A stretch of DNA of 64,000 nucleotides from Cyanobacteria bacterium UBA2566. GTDB taxonomy: Bacteria; Cyanobacteriota; Cyanobacteriia; Cyanobacteriales; Desertifilaceae. The number at the start of each line of letters is the position of its first letter. Position 1 is the stretch's first letter. Both the position numbers and the translations under genes were made by a program. Location: positions 10,350 to 74,349 of the forward strand of contig DDLS01000119.1 in the NCBI GenBank assembly GCA_002340255.1. The letters are read 5' to 3'. The notes beneath the pieces were generated by a model. The model searched no databases, was not told where the DNA came from, and saw only the letters and a program-made list of their open reading frames with translations. This document shows positions 1 through 9,276 of the stretch, in pieces.

Positions 1-307
1 TTATGAAAAACAACAAGACTTACTCAATTGCTTAAAAAAAGACTATGAGGATATAATACTGAACTACTTCTCCGATGATGAAGGAACTAACTCCAAAATC
101 GACGAGTTTGTAAACATCGCTTTTTTTGCCGATATTTCTGTGTCTCAAATTGTTGAAATTCACATGGAACTAATGGAAGAATTTTCCAAACAATTACAGC
201 TAGAAGGACGGAGTGAAGAGATTTTACTTGACTATCGTTTAACCCTCATTGATACTATTGCCCATTTGTGTGAAATGTATCGCCGCTCAATTCCTCGCGA
301 ATCCTAA
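1..307 (+). CDS. kaiA: KaiA, C-terminal part (partial, 5' end outside window)
   Basis: The open frame starting at base 2 runs to a TAA at 305-307 and encodes about 101 residues. It is the all-helical C-terminal domain of the circadian clock protein KaiA, ending in CEMYRRSIPRES. In the family this domain dimerises and binds the KaiC C-terminal tail to stimulate KaiC autophosphorylation. The assignment rests on the recognisable domain and on kaiB and kaiC following directly in the standard kaiA-kaiB-kaiC order. The N-terminal pseudo-receiver part, the start codon and the promoter lie upstream of the window, so completeness cannot be judged. Confidence 0.93.
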   Translation, partial: YEKQQDLLNCLKKDYEDIILNYFSDDEGTNSKIDEFVNIAFFADISVSQIVEIHMELMEEFSKQLQLEGRSEEILLDYRLTLIDTIAHLCEMYRRSIPRES

Positions 308-370
308 ATTCTTGTTAATTCATAGTCCTGAATGACAACACTATCTAAAACCCTTTGACACAGAACAACC

Positions 371-685
371 ATGAGTCCCCTAAAAAAAACCTACATTCTC
401 AAACTCTATGTTGCTGGAAATACCCCCAACTCAGTACGCGCTCTAAAAACACTGAACGACATTCTCGAACAAGAATTTCAAGGGGTTTATGCCCTCAAAG
501 TGATTGATGTTCTTAAAAACCCACAACTTGCCGAAGAAGACAAAATTCTCGCCACGCCCACCCTTGCCAAAATACTCCCCCCTCCTGTCCGTAAAATCAT
601 TGGAGATCTCTCAGATCGCGAAAAAGTGTTGATTGGACTCGATTTATTATATGATGAACTGCGCGATGATGAAGGTCTAGGATAA
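371..685 (+). CDS. kaiB: Circadian clock protein KaiB
   Basis: The 104-residue product has the normal KaiB length. KaiB is the fold-switching, thioredoxin-like clock protein that binds phosphorylated KaiC and sequesters KaiA. Diagnostic stretches are YILKLYVAGNTPNS at the N-terminus, a central KVIDVLKNPQLAEEDKILATP, and the acidic tail YDELRDDEGLG. The ATG at 371 is 63 bases after kaiA and gives the expected N-terminus. kaiC follows 83 bases later, so kaiBC co-transcription is expected from the family, although I found no clear promoter in either gap. Confidence 0.98.
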   Translation: MSPLKKTYILKLYVAGNTPNSVRALKTLNDILEQEFQGVYALKVIDVLKNPQLAEEDKILATPTLAKILPPPVRKIIGDLSDREKVLIGLDLLYDELRDDEGLG

Positions 686-768
686 ATCTGGGATAAAACA
701 GCAATGACCAAGACCATTTGTTTTTTTCATCATCTCTTTTATTATTCTAATTTAGAGCTATATCACCT

Positions 769-2343
769 ATGAGTACATTTGATCAAATTAGCGAACCAGA
801 AAAGACTCCCCCTAAAAAACTTACTGGAATCACCAAAATCAGAACTCTAATTGAAGGTTTTGATGACATCAGTCATGGAGGACTACCCCAAGGTCGCAGC
901 ACCCTAGTCAGTGGGACATCAGGGACAGGTAAAACCATGCTGACAATCCAATTTCTCTACAATGGAATTACCTATTTTAATGAACCCGGTATTTTTGTCA
1001 CCTTTGAAGAATCGCCTACAGATATTATTCAAAACTCCGCCAGTTTTGGTTGGGACTTACAGCAACTCATAGATGATGGCAAACTCTTTATATTAGATGC
1101 ATCTCCTGACCCAGAAGGTCAAGATATTGTTGGCAACTTTGACCTTTCTGCCCTGATAGAACGGCTTCAATACGCCATTCGTAAATACAAAGCCAAGCGC
1201 GTCTCCATTGACTCCGTAACTGCTGTATTTCAACAATATGATGCCGCTTCTGTGGTGCGCCGAGAAATTTTTCGCCTCGTCGCCAGACTCAAACAACTCG
1301 GTGTCACCACCGTCATGACAACAGAACGGGAAGAAGAATATGGGCCAGTTGCTCGTTTTGGGGTAGAAGAATTTGTCTCCGATAATGTAGTTATTGTTCG
1401 CAACGCCTTAGAAGGAGAACGACGACGACGAACCGTAGAAATCCTCAAACTTCGAGGAACAACACACATGAAAGGAGAATATCCCTTTACCATTACCGAT
1501 AATGGAATTAATATCTTTCCGCTCGGTGCGATGCGACTTACTCAACGCTCTTCTAATGCTAGGGTTTCTTCCGGAGTTAGCACTTTAGATGAAATGTGTG
1601 GTGGCGGATTTTTCAAAGATTCGATTATTTTAGCCACTGGAGCAACGGGAACCGGTAAAACTCTATTGGTTAGTAAATTTCTAGAAAATGCCTGTAAGAA
1701 TTCAGAACGAGCCATTTTATTTGCCTATGAAGAATCGAGGGCCCAGCTTTTCCGGAATGCGAACTCTTGGGGAATTGATTTTGAAGAATTAGAAAATCAA
1801 GGGTTGCTGAAAATTCTGTGTGCCTATCCAGAGTCAGCAGGATTAGAAGATCACTTGCAATTGATTAAATCTAAAATTACAGAATTCAAACCGTCTCGGA
1901 TTGCCATTGATTCCCTGTCTGCCTTAGCACGAGGGGTGAGTAATAATGCTTTCCGTCAATTTGTGATTGGGGTGACAGGATATGCAAAACAGGAAGAAAT
2001 CACCGGTTTCTTTACTAACACGACGGATCAGTTTATGGGGTCTCATTCGATTACTGAATCTCATATTTCTACGATTACGGATACAATTTTAATGCTGCAA
2101 TATGTGGAAATTCGTGGGGAAATGTCGCGAGCGATCAATGTCTTCAAGATGCGTGGATCGTGGCATGATAAAGGCATTCGAGAATATGCGATTACAGAAC
2201 ATGGTGCAGAAATTAAGGATTCTTTCCGGAACTATGAAGGAATTATCAGTGGTTCACCGAGTCGAATTTCTGTGAATGAAAAAAGTGAACTTTCTCGAAT
2301 TATGCGCGGGGTTCAGAATAAGGAAGAAGAAGATATGTTATAG
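769..2343 (+). CDS. kaiC: Circadian clock ATPase/autokinase KaiC
   Basis: The 524 residues form the tandem CI-CII RecA-like architecture of KaiC, the hexameric ATPase and autokinase at the core of the cyanobacterial clock. CI has Walker A GTSGTGKT at about residues 49-56 and the catalytic Glu pair near residues 80-81. CII has GATGTGKT at about 291-298. The phosphorylation sites are intact: Ser434 (codon 2068-2070) and Thr435 correspond to S431 and T432 of the S. elongatus protein, within the SHIST motif. The C-terminal tail that KaiA binds is present. The residue offset to the reference is +3. The gene converges with the CHAT-NACHT gene, with only 41 bases between the stop codons. Confidence 0.98.
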   Translation: MSTFDQISEPEKTPPKKLTGITKIRTLIEGFDDISHGGLPQGRSTLVSGTSGTGKTMLTIQFLYNGITYFNEPGIFVTFEESPTDIIQNSASFGWDLQQLIDDGKLFILDASPDPEGQDIVGNFDLSALIERLQYAIRKYKAKRVSIDSVTAVFQQYDAASVVRREIFRLVARLKQLGVTTVMTTEREEEYGPVARFGVEEFVSDNVVIVRNALEGERRRRTVEILKLRGTTHMKGEYPFTITDNGINIFPLGAMRLTQRSSNARVSSGVSTLDEMCGGGFFKDSIILATGATGTGKTLLVSKFLENACKNSERAILFAYEESRAQLFRNANSWGIDFEELENQGLLKILCAYPESAGLEDHLQLIKSKITEFKPSRIAIDSLSALARGVSNNAFRQFVIGVTGYAKQEEITGFFTNTTDQFMGSHSITESHISTITDTILMLQYVEIRGEMSRAINVFKMRGSWHDKGIREYAITEHGAEIKDSFRNYEGIISGSPSRISVNEKSELSRIMRGVQNKEEEDML

Positions 2344-2384
2344 CGCGATGCTGTAGGGAATAGGAAATAGGGAGGCTGTCAAAT

Positions 2385-5276
2385 TTATTCTAGAGAGAGT
2401 TGGGCAAAATGTTCCAACAACAGACGATGGATAAAAATGTAGCCTCCACCCACTTTTTGTAAGAAAATGAGACTGGTAGCATAATCGAGAAAGCGGGCAT
2501 AATTCCAAGGAACTTTTCCAGAACCATAGAGAATAACTCGCAGAGTAAAGTGTTGTAGACAGGCGATGCTACTAGGGGAAAATAAACCGATTAATAAACC
2601 GGCGATCGCGCCAAACAAGGTTGGGTGTCCTACAATTTTCGCTAGGACGATTAAGGTACAGATGCCTAGGATTGCAAATAGGGAGGCGTTTCGAGCGCTT
2701 AACCAGATACCTTGATTGGGTACAGTGTGGGTATTGATGTCTCCTCCAGTTAAGCCCCTGAGTAAAATAAACATCACGCCTAAATTTAATCCAGATAGCC
2801 AAAAAATTAATAGCTCCTTAACTGCCATATTTAAGCCATAAATGACATTAAAGATTAAGGCAACACTTAAAGCATAAAATCCACCCGCAATCAATCCCAC
2901 TCGCAATCCTGGAATCAGATTGATCCTCATTTTGTGCCAAGACCACTTCATTTTTTCTACGGGTTCAATCCGAGGTAACACCCACATTAAAATAATCCCT
3001 CCCGCTAGTCCTCCAGCAATGCCTAAAATTGCTCCAGAGAGTAATCCGATATGACGACCAGCAATATGTCCGACACTACACCCAATTCCTAAAGCGCTGA
3101 AGATACCACCAATGAGGGCAATTAAAGCGCAATATCTCAATTTTTCAGATTTTGTCTTTAAGAAACTCGGTTGCATTCGTTCGATTAAAAACACCGTTTG
3201 TGATTCTTTGACCATCCATTGGGCGAGTTGGATTAACCCGTTCTTGGTTTGAGCCTTAGAATAAAAATGTTCACCGATTTTTCGGCTAAACATGCGTTCA
3301 ATATAAGCATCAAATAAATGAGTATGATATTGTTCTTTAGTCTGCTTAGGGAAATCATCATAACTCATTCCTTGATAGGCTAAAGCCATGATATTCAGCA
3401 TTAGGGGAGATTGGGCTAAATCTTGTAAAATGATATCGCTTTGCATGGCTTGCCGTAATCCGGATAAGTCCGAGCCACAAAATTGTAAATACTGTTCAAT
3501 GCGATCCTGGGTTAGAGGTTGGAGATAAATAGCCGCTAAAACGTGCAATTTTTGCGAGAGTTGATCGTAGTCTTTGTAGCGACTACAAATGACAACTTCT
3601 AGAGTGCCATGGTTTTGCATAAATTCATTTAAGGCAGTGACGCAAGCTTGGCGCTTGTTGGCAGCGACTTCATCTAAGCCATCGAGTAACAGGAGGAGAG
3701 CAGAGTCGTCGATCCAATTTTGGCTGATTTCTTTCGGGATTTGATACTTGGTATAGAGTTCCTGAATTAACCAATCTAAAATGGATTGTTGTTCGCCTAA
3801 CCAAGAGGATAAGTTAAACACAACTGGGATGGGGAGATGGCGATCTTGATTGGCTCGATGAATGAATTCCTGTGCTAATTCTAAAAGGGTGGTGGTTTTT
3901 CCAGAACCAGGTTCGCCTAAGATGAGGAGCGATCGCCCCATACCCAAAGCCTCAAATTTTTCTATTGCCGAATAGTGAGTCACAGGAAACTGTTGCATTT
4001 GCTCGGTGTTTTCCCAAACTAAGCCCCAAGGATGGGCGATCGCATCATAGCGCTCTTCAATCCCCAACTCTAGTAATACCTGTCCATGGAGCGAAGCCTC
4101 CAAAACCCCTTTCACCCAATATAGATTCACCTTATTGAGTAAAATTTGACGATTGCGAAGTTCTAAGCGACTTAAATTGGATTGAGGGGTTAACTGAACT
4201 TCTGTTTTTTTCCATACTAAGGGCAAGTAGGCGGGATTCTGGAAAATAACGGGTAACCAAGTGGCACAAGGAAATCGATCTTCTAAACCCTGTAATTTTT
4301 CCCGTGCCAATCTCACGGACTCATATAACTGGGTTTCTTGAGAGAACTGATACAAAAAATGCTCTAAAAACTGGTGAGCGACGCGATCGGGGACTTGCTC
4401 GCGCATGACAATTATTTGCGGCAAATTGAGAGCGGCTAACTGTTGAGCTAAACCTAAGCCATCGCAGGAATTGAAAATGGCTAATTTCAATCCGCGATCG
4501 ATACTGCGATTTAAGGCATATTTCAACTGGTCTAAATTTAAACGTTCCTGGGGATTGAGTTGAAACTGACCTCCGGATGCACTGGAACTATGACCGGCAA
4601 AAAAGAAAACATCCCAAGGTTCGGACCATAGGCGATCGTGCAGTTGGGAAAAACTGGGACACTCTAGATAAGTAATTTGAGCATTAGGCAGGCGATCTAA
4701 ACTATGTCGATCGGCAGCTAAGTTTAATCCCCGATCTTCGCCAAATACGGCTAAAATATTCGCTGTTCCCTGGAGGGTGAGTTCTGGTTTTACGCCTTGA
4801 TAGTCGAGTAAACTGAGGGCAATTTCGGCATGGGGATAGCGCTGCCAAAAGTCCCAAACTGTCCAAGGGAGTCTCTGGAGAATCCAGTCTTGAGTTTGGA
4901 TAATAATGCGTACTGGGGTTTGGCGATCTAGGGTTTCAAGGATGGCTTCGCGTAAATCAAGAATATTAGGTTGGCGTAACCAGTGGTTAAAGTGCGATCG
5001 CAACTTCTCCGCTGCTTCTCGACAGTTGTGGTGCGCTTCTGGAATGCCCAAATGGGTAATTGGCATCGTCGGAATCCGAATCCGAGTATCCAAACCTGCC
5101 AACCGATGATAGGCTGACACCCACTGCTGATAAAGGAGGGGTAAATCGGGAGCTGCATCTAAACACCGGCTCAACTCAAGCTGTGGGGTTCGTCCTTCCT
5201 CACCTAGTTGTAGCGTGACTGGAAACCCTCGATCAAAATCCCCAGAGCCAATTTTGAAAACGATGCGTTTATTCAC
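2385..5276 (-). CDS. CHAT-NACHT STAND protein with C-terminal membrane region
   Basis: This 963-residue protein is modular. Residues ~1-360 form a CHAT (caspase-like, TPR-associated) peptidase domain with a His-Cys dyad, His229 in FFFAGHSSS and Cys271 in IFNSCDGLGLA. Residues ~440-650 are a NACHT NTPase with Walker A GEPGSGKTT (Lys460) and Walker B LLLLLDGLDE. Residues ~725-930 contain several hydrophobic, glycine-rich segments that look membrane-spanning. The tail GGGYIFIHRLLLEHFA is typical of cyanobacterial NACHT proteins. NACHT proteins are nucleotide-switched signalling ATPases and CHAT domains are proteases, so a stress, antiviral or cell-death role is inferred, not shown. It sits alone between kaiC and lpxD with its own 5' region, and no partner gene is visible. 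Confidence 0.87.
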   Translation of the reverse strand: MNKRIVFKIGSGDFDRGFPVTLQLGEEGRTPQLELSRCLDAAPDLPLLYQQWVSAYHRLAGLDTRIRIPTMPITHLGIPEAHHNCREAAEKLRSHFNHWLRQPNILDLREAILETLDRQTPVRIIIQTQDWILQRLPWTVWDFWQRYPHAEIALSLLDYQGVKPELTLQGTANILAVFGEDRGLNLAADRHSLDRLPNAQITYLECPSFSQLHDRLWSEPWDVFFFAGHSSSASGGQFQLNPQERLNLDQLKYALNRSIDRGLKLAIFNSCDGLGLAQQLAALNLPQIIVMREQVPDRVAHQFLEHFLYQFSQETQLYESVRLAREKLQGLEDRFPCATWLPVIFQNPAYLPLVWKKTEVQLTPQSNLSRLELRNRQILLNKVNLYWVKGVLEASLHGQVLLELGIEERYDAIAHPWGLVWENTEQMQQFPVTHYSAIEKFEALGMGRSLLILGEPGSGKTTTLLELAQEFIHRANQDRHLPIPVVFNLSSWLGEQQSILDWLIQELYTKYQIPKEISQNWIDDSALLLLLDGLDEVAANKRQACVTALNEFMQNHGTLEVVICSRYKDYDQLSQKLHVLAAIYLQPLTQDRIEQYLQFCGSDLSGLRQAMQSDIILQDLAQSPLMLNIMALAYQGMSYDDFPKQTKEQYHTHLFDAYIERMFSRKIGEHFYSKAQTKNGLIQLAQWMVKESQTVFLIERMQPSFLKTKSEKLRYCALIALIGGIFSALGIGCSVGHIAGRHIGLLSGAILGIAGGLAGGIILMWVLPRIEPVEKMKWSWHKMRINLIPGLRVGLIAGGFYALSVALIFNVIYGLNMAVKELLIFWLSGLNLGVMFILLRGLTGGDINTHTVPNQGIWLSARNASLFAILGICTLIVLAKIVGHPTLFGAIAGLLIGLFSPSSIACLQHFTLRVILYGSGKVPWNYARFLDYATSLIFLQKVGGGYIFIHRLLLEHFAQLSLE

Positions 5277-5472
5277 TCCACTCTATCCTGACTATCGATC
5301 TCTCTTAGCTGCGATCGCACGAATGGCACTATTCTATCAAGCCAATCCTCTTTAGCACGTTGAGATAGACAGGAAGGAAAGGTTAAAACCTGGTTTTGCG
5401 TTTTGTGGCGAAAACTACTGTAAACTTTGCAAAGATGCAGTTCTCAACCCTCAAAACTTGGTGCTTAGATCT

Positions 5473-6513
5473 ATGAAACTCAGCGAGATTATTGAAAAAT
5501 TGGGTAAGGTAGCCTCAGAAAATTCCCTACCCGATCTCGATCCAGAGATTACGGGAGTTGCACCTGTAGATCAAGCGACTCCCCAAAGTCTGAGTTTCAT
5601 TGAGGGTGGGAAGTTTATTCATCAGATTAACACCACTGAGGCGATCGCCTTAATTATCCCGTCTGATTTAATCGAAGCTGCCACAGAGCGCGGAATTGCC
5701 TGGATCGCTACCCGGGAACCGCGTCTCTTATTTGCCCAAGTCATTACCCTCTTTTATCAACCGTTTCATCCTCAACCGCAGATTCACCCCACTGCCGCGA
5801 TCGCTGAAGATGTACAGTTGGGACAAGAAATCTATATTGGTCCCCATGTGGTGATTGAATCTGGGGTCAAAATTGGCGATGGGGTTTGTATTCATGGCAA
5901 TGTGGTGATTTATCCCCAAGCAGAAATCGGCGATCGCACCGTTCTTCATGCCAACTGTACCATCCATGAACGGACTTTGATTGGTCAAAATTGTGTTATT
6001 CATAGTGGTGCAGCGATCGGCTCGGAAGGATTTGGCTTTGTTCCCACCCCTAAAGGCTGGTTTAAGATGGAACAGTCTGGACGAACCGTCTTAGAAGACA
6101 GAGTGGAAGTAGGATGTAATAGCGCCATTGATCGTCCAGCCGTCGGGGAAACCCGCATTGGTCGCGATACTAAAATTGACAACCTAGTGCAGATTGGACA
6201 TGGTTCTCAGATTGGCTCAAATTGTGCGATCGCCGGTCAAACTGGCATGGCAGGTGGCACAAAAATAGGGAATAAAGTCCTTCTCGCGGGACAAGTGGGA
6301 ATTGCCAACAATACGGTTATTGGCGATAACGTGATTGCCTCCGCAAAAGCCGGAGTCCATGGAACCGTTGCCCCTGGCTCCGTCGTTTCTGGAAACCCGG
6401 CGGTGAATCATCCTATTTATCTCAAAGCATCGGCCATCTACAAGCGTCTACCGGATTTATACCAGTCTTTGAAGAAGTTGCAAAAGCGACTGAGTCATTT
6501 AGAATCCCCCTAA
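5473..6513 (+). CDS. lpxD: UDP-3-O-acylglucosamine N-acyltransferase LpxD
   Basis: This 346-residue enzyme transfers the second 3-hydroxyacyl chain onto UDP-acyl-glucosamine in lipid A biosynthesis, in the cytoplasm. The N-terminal UDP-sugar-binding region is followed by a long run of hexapeptide (left-handed beta-helix) repeats from about residue 100 to 310. The expected catalytic His is His243 in VQIGHGSQI. I start at ATG 5473 (MKLSEII), which matches the family; the frame is open 15 bases further upstream through TTG and GTG codons. The gene is divergent from the CHAT-NACHT gene across about 196 bases. The other lpx genes are not nearby. Confidence 0.95.
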   Translation: MKLSEIIEKLGKVASENSLPDLDPEITGVAPVDQATPQSLSFIEGGKFIHQINTTEAIALIIPSDLIEAATERGIAWIATREPRLLFAQVITLFYQPFHPQPQIHPTAAIAEDVQLGQEIYIGPHVVIESGVKIGDGVCIHGNVVIYPQAEIGDRTVLHANCTIHERTLIGQNCVIHSGAAIGSEGFGFVPTPKGWFKMEQSGRTVLEDRVEVGCNSAIDRPAVGETRIGRDTKIDNLVQIGHGSQIGSNCAIAGQTGMAGGTKIGNKVLLAGQVGIANNTVIGDNVIASAKAGVHGTVAPGSVVSGNPAVNHPIYLKASAIYKRLPDLYQSLKKLQKRLSHLESP

Positions 6514-6598
6514 ACCAGTAGAAAAAGCTCGGGAGACGCTCCCGACGCAGAGATTTCCCATTTCCTATTCCCTATTACCCATTACCGCGCAAAGCGCT
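6514..6598. repeat. Inverted repeat plus heptamer/palindrome composite repeat
   Basis: Just after lpxD, TCGGGAG and CTCCCGA (6529-6535 and 6539-6545) can form a 7-bp hairpin with a 3-base loop. No T-run follows, so it is only a weak terminator candidate. CCTATTCCCTATTACCC-type heptamers follow from about 6563, ending in the palindrome GCGC-AAA-GCGC at 6587-6597 directly before the next ATG. The same heptamer-plus-palindrome pair recurs across the window. Confidence 0.6.
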
Positions 6599-7141
6599 AT
6601 GGACATCAATCCACCCAATTCCCATCCTTTTGAACCAACGAATAAGAAAAAATTAGGCACAGCCGAGATTCATCGTTCCACTGAACTGCCGCCTTTTCCC
6701 AAGTATAAACCGACGCGCTTAAGCCGTTATCAAAATCAATATTCTCCCAATTTAGCTATTGATGTACTTCATGATATTGAGGAGATCGCCTGTCAATGGC
6801 AAGATCAGTTAGACCAGATCCACGATCAAATTACAGCTCTTTATCATCAGGGGCCAATTATTGAGGGATGGCTCGAATCTACCCCCAACTCAACCCAGAG
6901 GAATTCTAGCGGAAGTTCTTGCACATCCTATCGACTCTGTAGACTCAATGAAAATGGAGAAGTTTGGAGTCGTCCCTGTCCATCAGAAGAAGTGGCATCC
7001 ATGAGTTTAGCCATTCACCGCTATCAACAATTGCGACAGTTTCTGAACCAAAAGCATATGTTAGAAGAGCGTCTATCCCAGTTAGCCCAATCTTTAAAGA
7101 GTTTGCATCGCCAATTGGGGGATGGGGGGATGGAGAGATAG
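6599..7141 (+). CDS. Conserved cyanobacterial hypothetical protein
   Basis: The 180-residue product is predicted to be soluble. I do not recognise a characterised family. The N-terminal ~40 residues are polar and probably disordered. Residues ~55-95 look helical (DVLHDIEEIACQWQDQLDQI), followed by a central segment with two Cys and a C-terminal helical stretch, LRQFLNQKHMLEERLSQLAQ, that could be a coiled coil. The start ATG overlaps the end of the AGCGC palindrome repeat, and the C-terminal residues GDGGMER are encoded by repeat-like DNA that continues downstream, so both gene ends abut interspersed repeats. It precedes the glycosyltransferase genes on the same strand. Confidence 0.75.
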   Translation: MDINPPNSHPFEPTNKKKLGTAEIHRSTELPPFPKYKPTRLSRYQNQYSPNLAIDVLHDIEEIACQWQDQLDQIHDQITALYHQGPIIEGWLESTPNSTQRNSSGSSCTSYRLCRLNENGEVWSRPCPSEEVASMSLAIHRYQQLRQFLNQKHMLEERLSQLAQSLKSLHRQLGDGGMER

Positions 7142-7269
7142 GGGGATTGGACAAAATTGGAAAATTGGGTAAAACAGAGATGGAATCTAATCTATACGAT
7201 CCCAAAAAGTCCTAAAGTCATCTATCCCCACGTCTTCGTTTCCTCACGTCCCCACTCTCCTATTCCCCA

Positions 7270-8199
7270 ATGAGCATCCAAATCTCAGCTATTATCTGTA
7301 CCCATAACCGAGATCAATATCTTGGTGGCGCAATAGAAAGCTTGCTCAATCAAGATCATCCTGACTTTGAGGTCATTGTTGTTGATAATGCGTCGAGCGA
7401 TCGCACCCAAGAAGTTATCCAATCTTTACAACCCCATCCCCGTCTGAAATCGGTCTATGAACCGGTGACTGGTTTATCTGTCGCTCGCAATACGGGGGCA
7501 AAAAACGCCAGTGGAGAAATTTTAGCCTATTTAGATGATGATGCGATCGCTACGCCATCCTGGTTAACGGTTCTCTCCAGAGCCTACGCAGAAAACGATA
7601 AACTGGCGATCGCTGGCGGTAAAGTCACCCTCATTTGGCCAACTGGCATTACCCCTCCCCCTTGGCTCTCAGAAGGTCTAGCCGGTAATCTAGGAGCCTA
7701 TGATTTAGGCGATAGTCCGGTCTTAATTACCCAACCCGGCAATACCCCCAGAGGCTTAAACTACTCCCTCCGACGCACTTTCCTAGAAGAAATTGGTGGA
7801 TTTGACCCCAATTTAGGACGGGTAGGAAAAAAATTGCTCTCCAACGAAGAACTGGTGATGACCGAATTGGCCCTAAAATCAGGATGGCAAGTCAGCTATA
7901 TCCCTGAAGCCTTAGTTGCTCACAATGTTGCTCCAGAGCGAGTCAACCGCTCTTGGTTTCTGCGCCGAGGATGGTGGCAAGGGGTGAGTGAATGCTACCG
8001 GGAACAACTCTCCAACCGAGGAGGACTTCATCAATTTTCGCTGGGGGGAGAGCGCATCATTCGGGGACTTTATAAATCAGTGAAATATATCAGCGATCCA
8101 GCTCTGCACTTTGATAATCTAGTCTATGCTTATGGTCAAATCGGCTATCTGACTACGGCGATCGAAGGCTTGTGGTCTCGCAATGCTCCATTGAAGTAA
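7270..8199 (+). CDS. Family 2 glycosyltransferase (polysaccharide biosynthesis)
   Basis: This 309-residue GT-A fold glycosyltransferase starts with the family-2 signature SAIICTHNRDQYL. It has the nucleotide-sugar DXD-type motif YLDDDAIATPSW at about residues 92-103 and an acceptor-side segment with NEELVMTELALKSGW. There is no transmembrane domain, so it should act at the cytoplasmic face of the membrane. It is the first of three consecutive same-strand genes (two glycosyltransferases and a WcaF-like acetyltransferase). That grouping suggests exopolysaccharide or hormogonium-type polysaccharide assembly. The donor and acceptor sugars cannot be read from the sequence. Confidence 0.92.
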   Translation: MSIQISAIICTHNRDQYLGGAIESLLNQDHPDFEVIVVDNASSDRTQEVIQSLQPHPRLKSVYEPVTGLSVARNTGAKNASGEILAYLDDDAIATPSWLTVLSRAYAENDKLAIAGGKVTLIWPTGITPPPWLSEGLAGNLGAYDLGDSPVLITQPGNTPRGLNYSLRRTFLEEIGGFDPNLGRVGKKLLSNEELVMTELALKSGWQVSYIPEALVAHNVAPERVNRSWFLRRGWWQGVSECYREQLSNRGGLHQFSLGGERIIRGLYKSVKYISDPALHFDNLVYAYGQIGYLTTAIEGLWSRNAPLK

Positions 8200-8261
8200 A
8201 TCTATCTGTGCCCTATTCATCTTCACCGTTATACCAGACCTGTTATAACTAAAGGAGAAAA

Positions 8262-8288
8262 ATGCAGATGTCACAATCCAAAGTTTGA
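8262..8288 (+). other. Possible 8-codon leader ORF
   Basis: A good ribosome-binding site, AAAGGAG, lies four bases before an ATG that opens an 8-codon frame (MQMSQSKV, stop TGA). It sits between the two glycosyltransferase genes, 46 bases upstream of the second one. It may be a leader peptide or chance; no terminator/antiterminator pair is obvious. Confidence 0.25.
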
Positions 8289-8334
8289 GATTGATCTGAT
8301 ATCCTAAACGTTGTCTCATCCCTCCCGTGCCCTT

Positions 8335-9276
8335 ATGACCTCTGAAGCTTCTAAAGTCCCGGTATCGATTATTATTCCAGCAAAAGATGAAGAAGATAAC
8401 ATTGCCGCTTGCCTGGATAGTTTGCAACTGGCGGATGAAATCTTTGTAGTTGATTCCCAAAGTGGCGATCGCACCGCAGAAATTGCCGAAAGCTTAGGGG
8501 CAACAGTTATTCAATTTAAGTTTAATGGGTCATGGCCAAAAAAGAAAAACTGGTCATTAGACAACCTCCCCTTTCGTAATGAATGGATTTTGATTGTTGA
8601 TTGTGATGAACGGATTACTCCCCCTTTATGGGAAGAAATTAAACAAGCCATTCAAGATCCTAACATGAATGGCTATTATCTCAATCGCCGAGTCATCTTC
8701 CTAGGGGCTTGGATTCGCCATGGGGGACGATATCCAGACTGGAATTTACGGCTATTCAAACATCAAAAAGGTCGCTACGAAAATTTGAACGTGGAAGATG
8801 TTAGAAATGCTGGCGATAATGAAGTTCACGAGCATGTAATCCTGGAGGGGACTGTGGGTTATCTCAAAGAAGATATGCTTCATGAAGATTTCCGCGATAT
8901 TTACGCTTGGTTAGCTCGCCATAACCGCTATTCTAATTGGGAAGCTAGAGTCTATTACAATCTGATCGAAGGGATGGACGAAGAGAATACCATTGGTTCT
9001 AACTTATTTGGGGATGCCGTACAGCGCAAACGGTGGCTAAAAAAAATATGGGTGCGCTTACCTTTTAAACCCACAATTCGCTTTATCTTACACTATATTC
9101 TCCAATTGGGATTTTTAGATGGCCAAGCAGGATATATTTATGCCAGACTCTTAAGTCAATATGAATACAATATTGGCGTAAAGTTATTTGAGCTACGCCA
9201 GTTTGGAGGGCATATTAATCCCATGAAAGCACAATCTTCTGGCACTCAATCTTCCCCTACCCATGTCAACTCCTGA
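8335..9276 (+). CDS. Family 2 glycosyltransferase, WaaE/KdtX-like
   Basis: This 313-residue enzyme resembles the WaaE/KdtX branch of GT2 (beta-1,4-glucosyltransferase-like). It starts with PVSIIIPAKDEEDNIAACLD, continues with EIFVVDSQSGDRTAEIAES, and carries the metal/nucleotide motif ILIVDCDERI at about residues 80-89. The C-terminal half contains GGRYPDWNLRLFK, which is typical of this subgroup, and a hydrophobic stretch FILHYILQLGFLDG. I use ATG 8335; an in-frame TTG lies 24 bases upstream. Its end overlaps the next gene by 14 bases, which supports coupled translation in a polysaccharide operon. Confidence 0.92.
   Translation: MTSEASKVPVSIIIPAKDEEDNIAACLDSLQLADEIFVVDSQSGDRTAEIAESLGATVIQFKFNGSWPKKKNWSLDNLPFRNEWILIVDCDERITPPLWEEIKQAIQDPNMNGYYLNRRVIFLGAWIRHGGRYPDWNLRLFKHQKGRYENLNVEDVRNAGDNEVHEHVILEGTVGYLKEDMLHEDFRDIYAWLARHNRYSNWEARVYYNLIEGMDEENTIGSNLFGDAVQRKRWLKKIWVRLPFKPTIRFILHYILQLGFLDGQAGYIYARLLSQYEYNIGVKLFELRQFGGHINPMKAQSSGTQSSPTHVNS

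Noticed and set aside
5458..5472. LpxD start at the TTG or GTG upstream
   Set aside because: ATG 5473 gives the family N-terminus MKLSEII and the extra residues MVLRS have no support.
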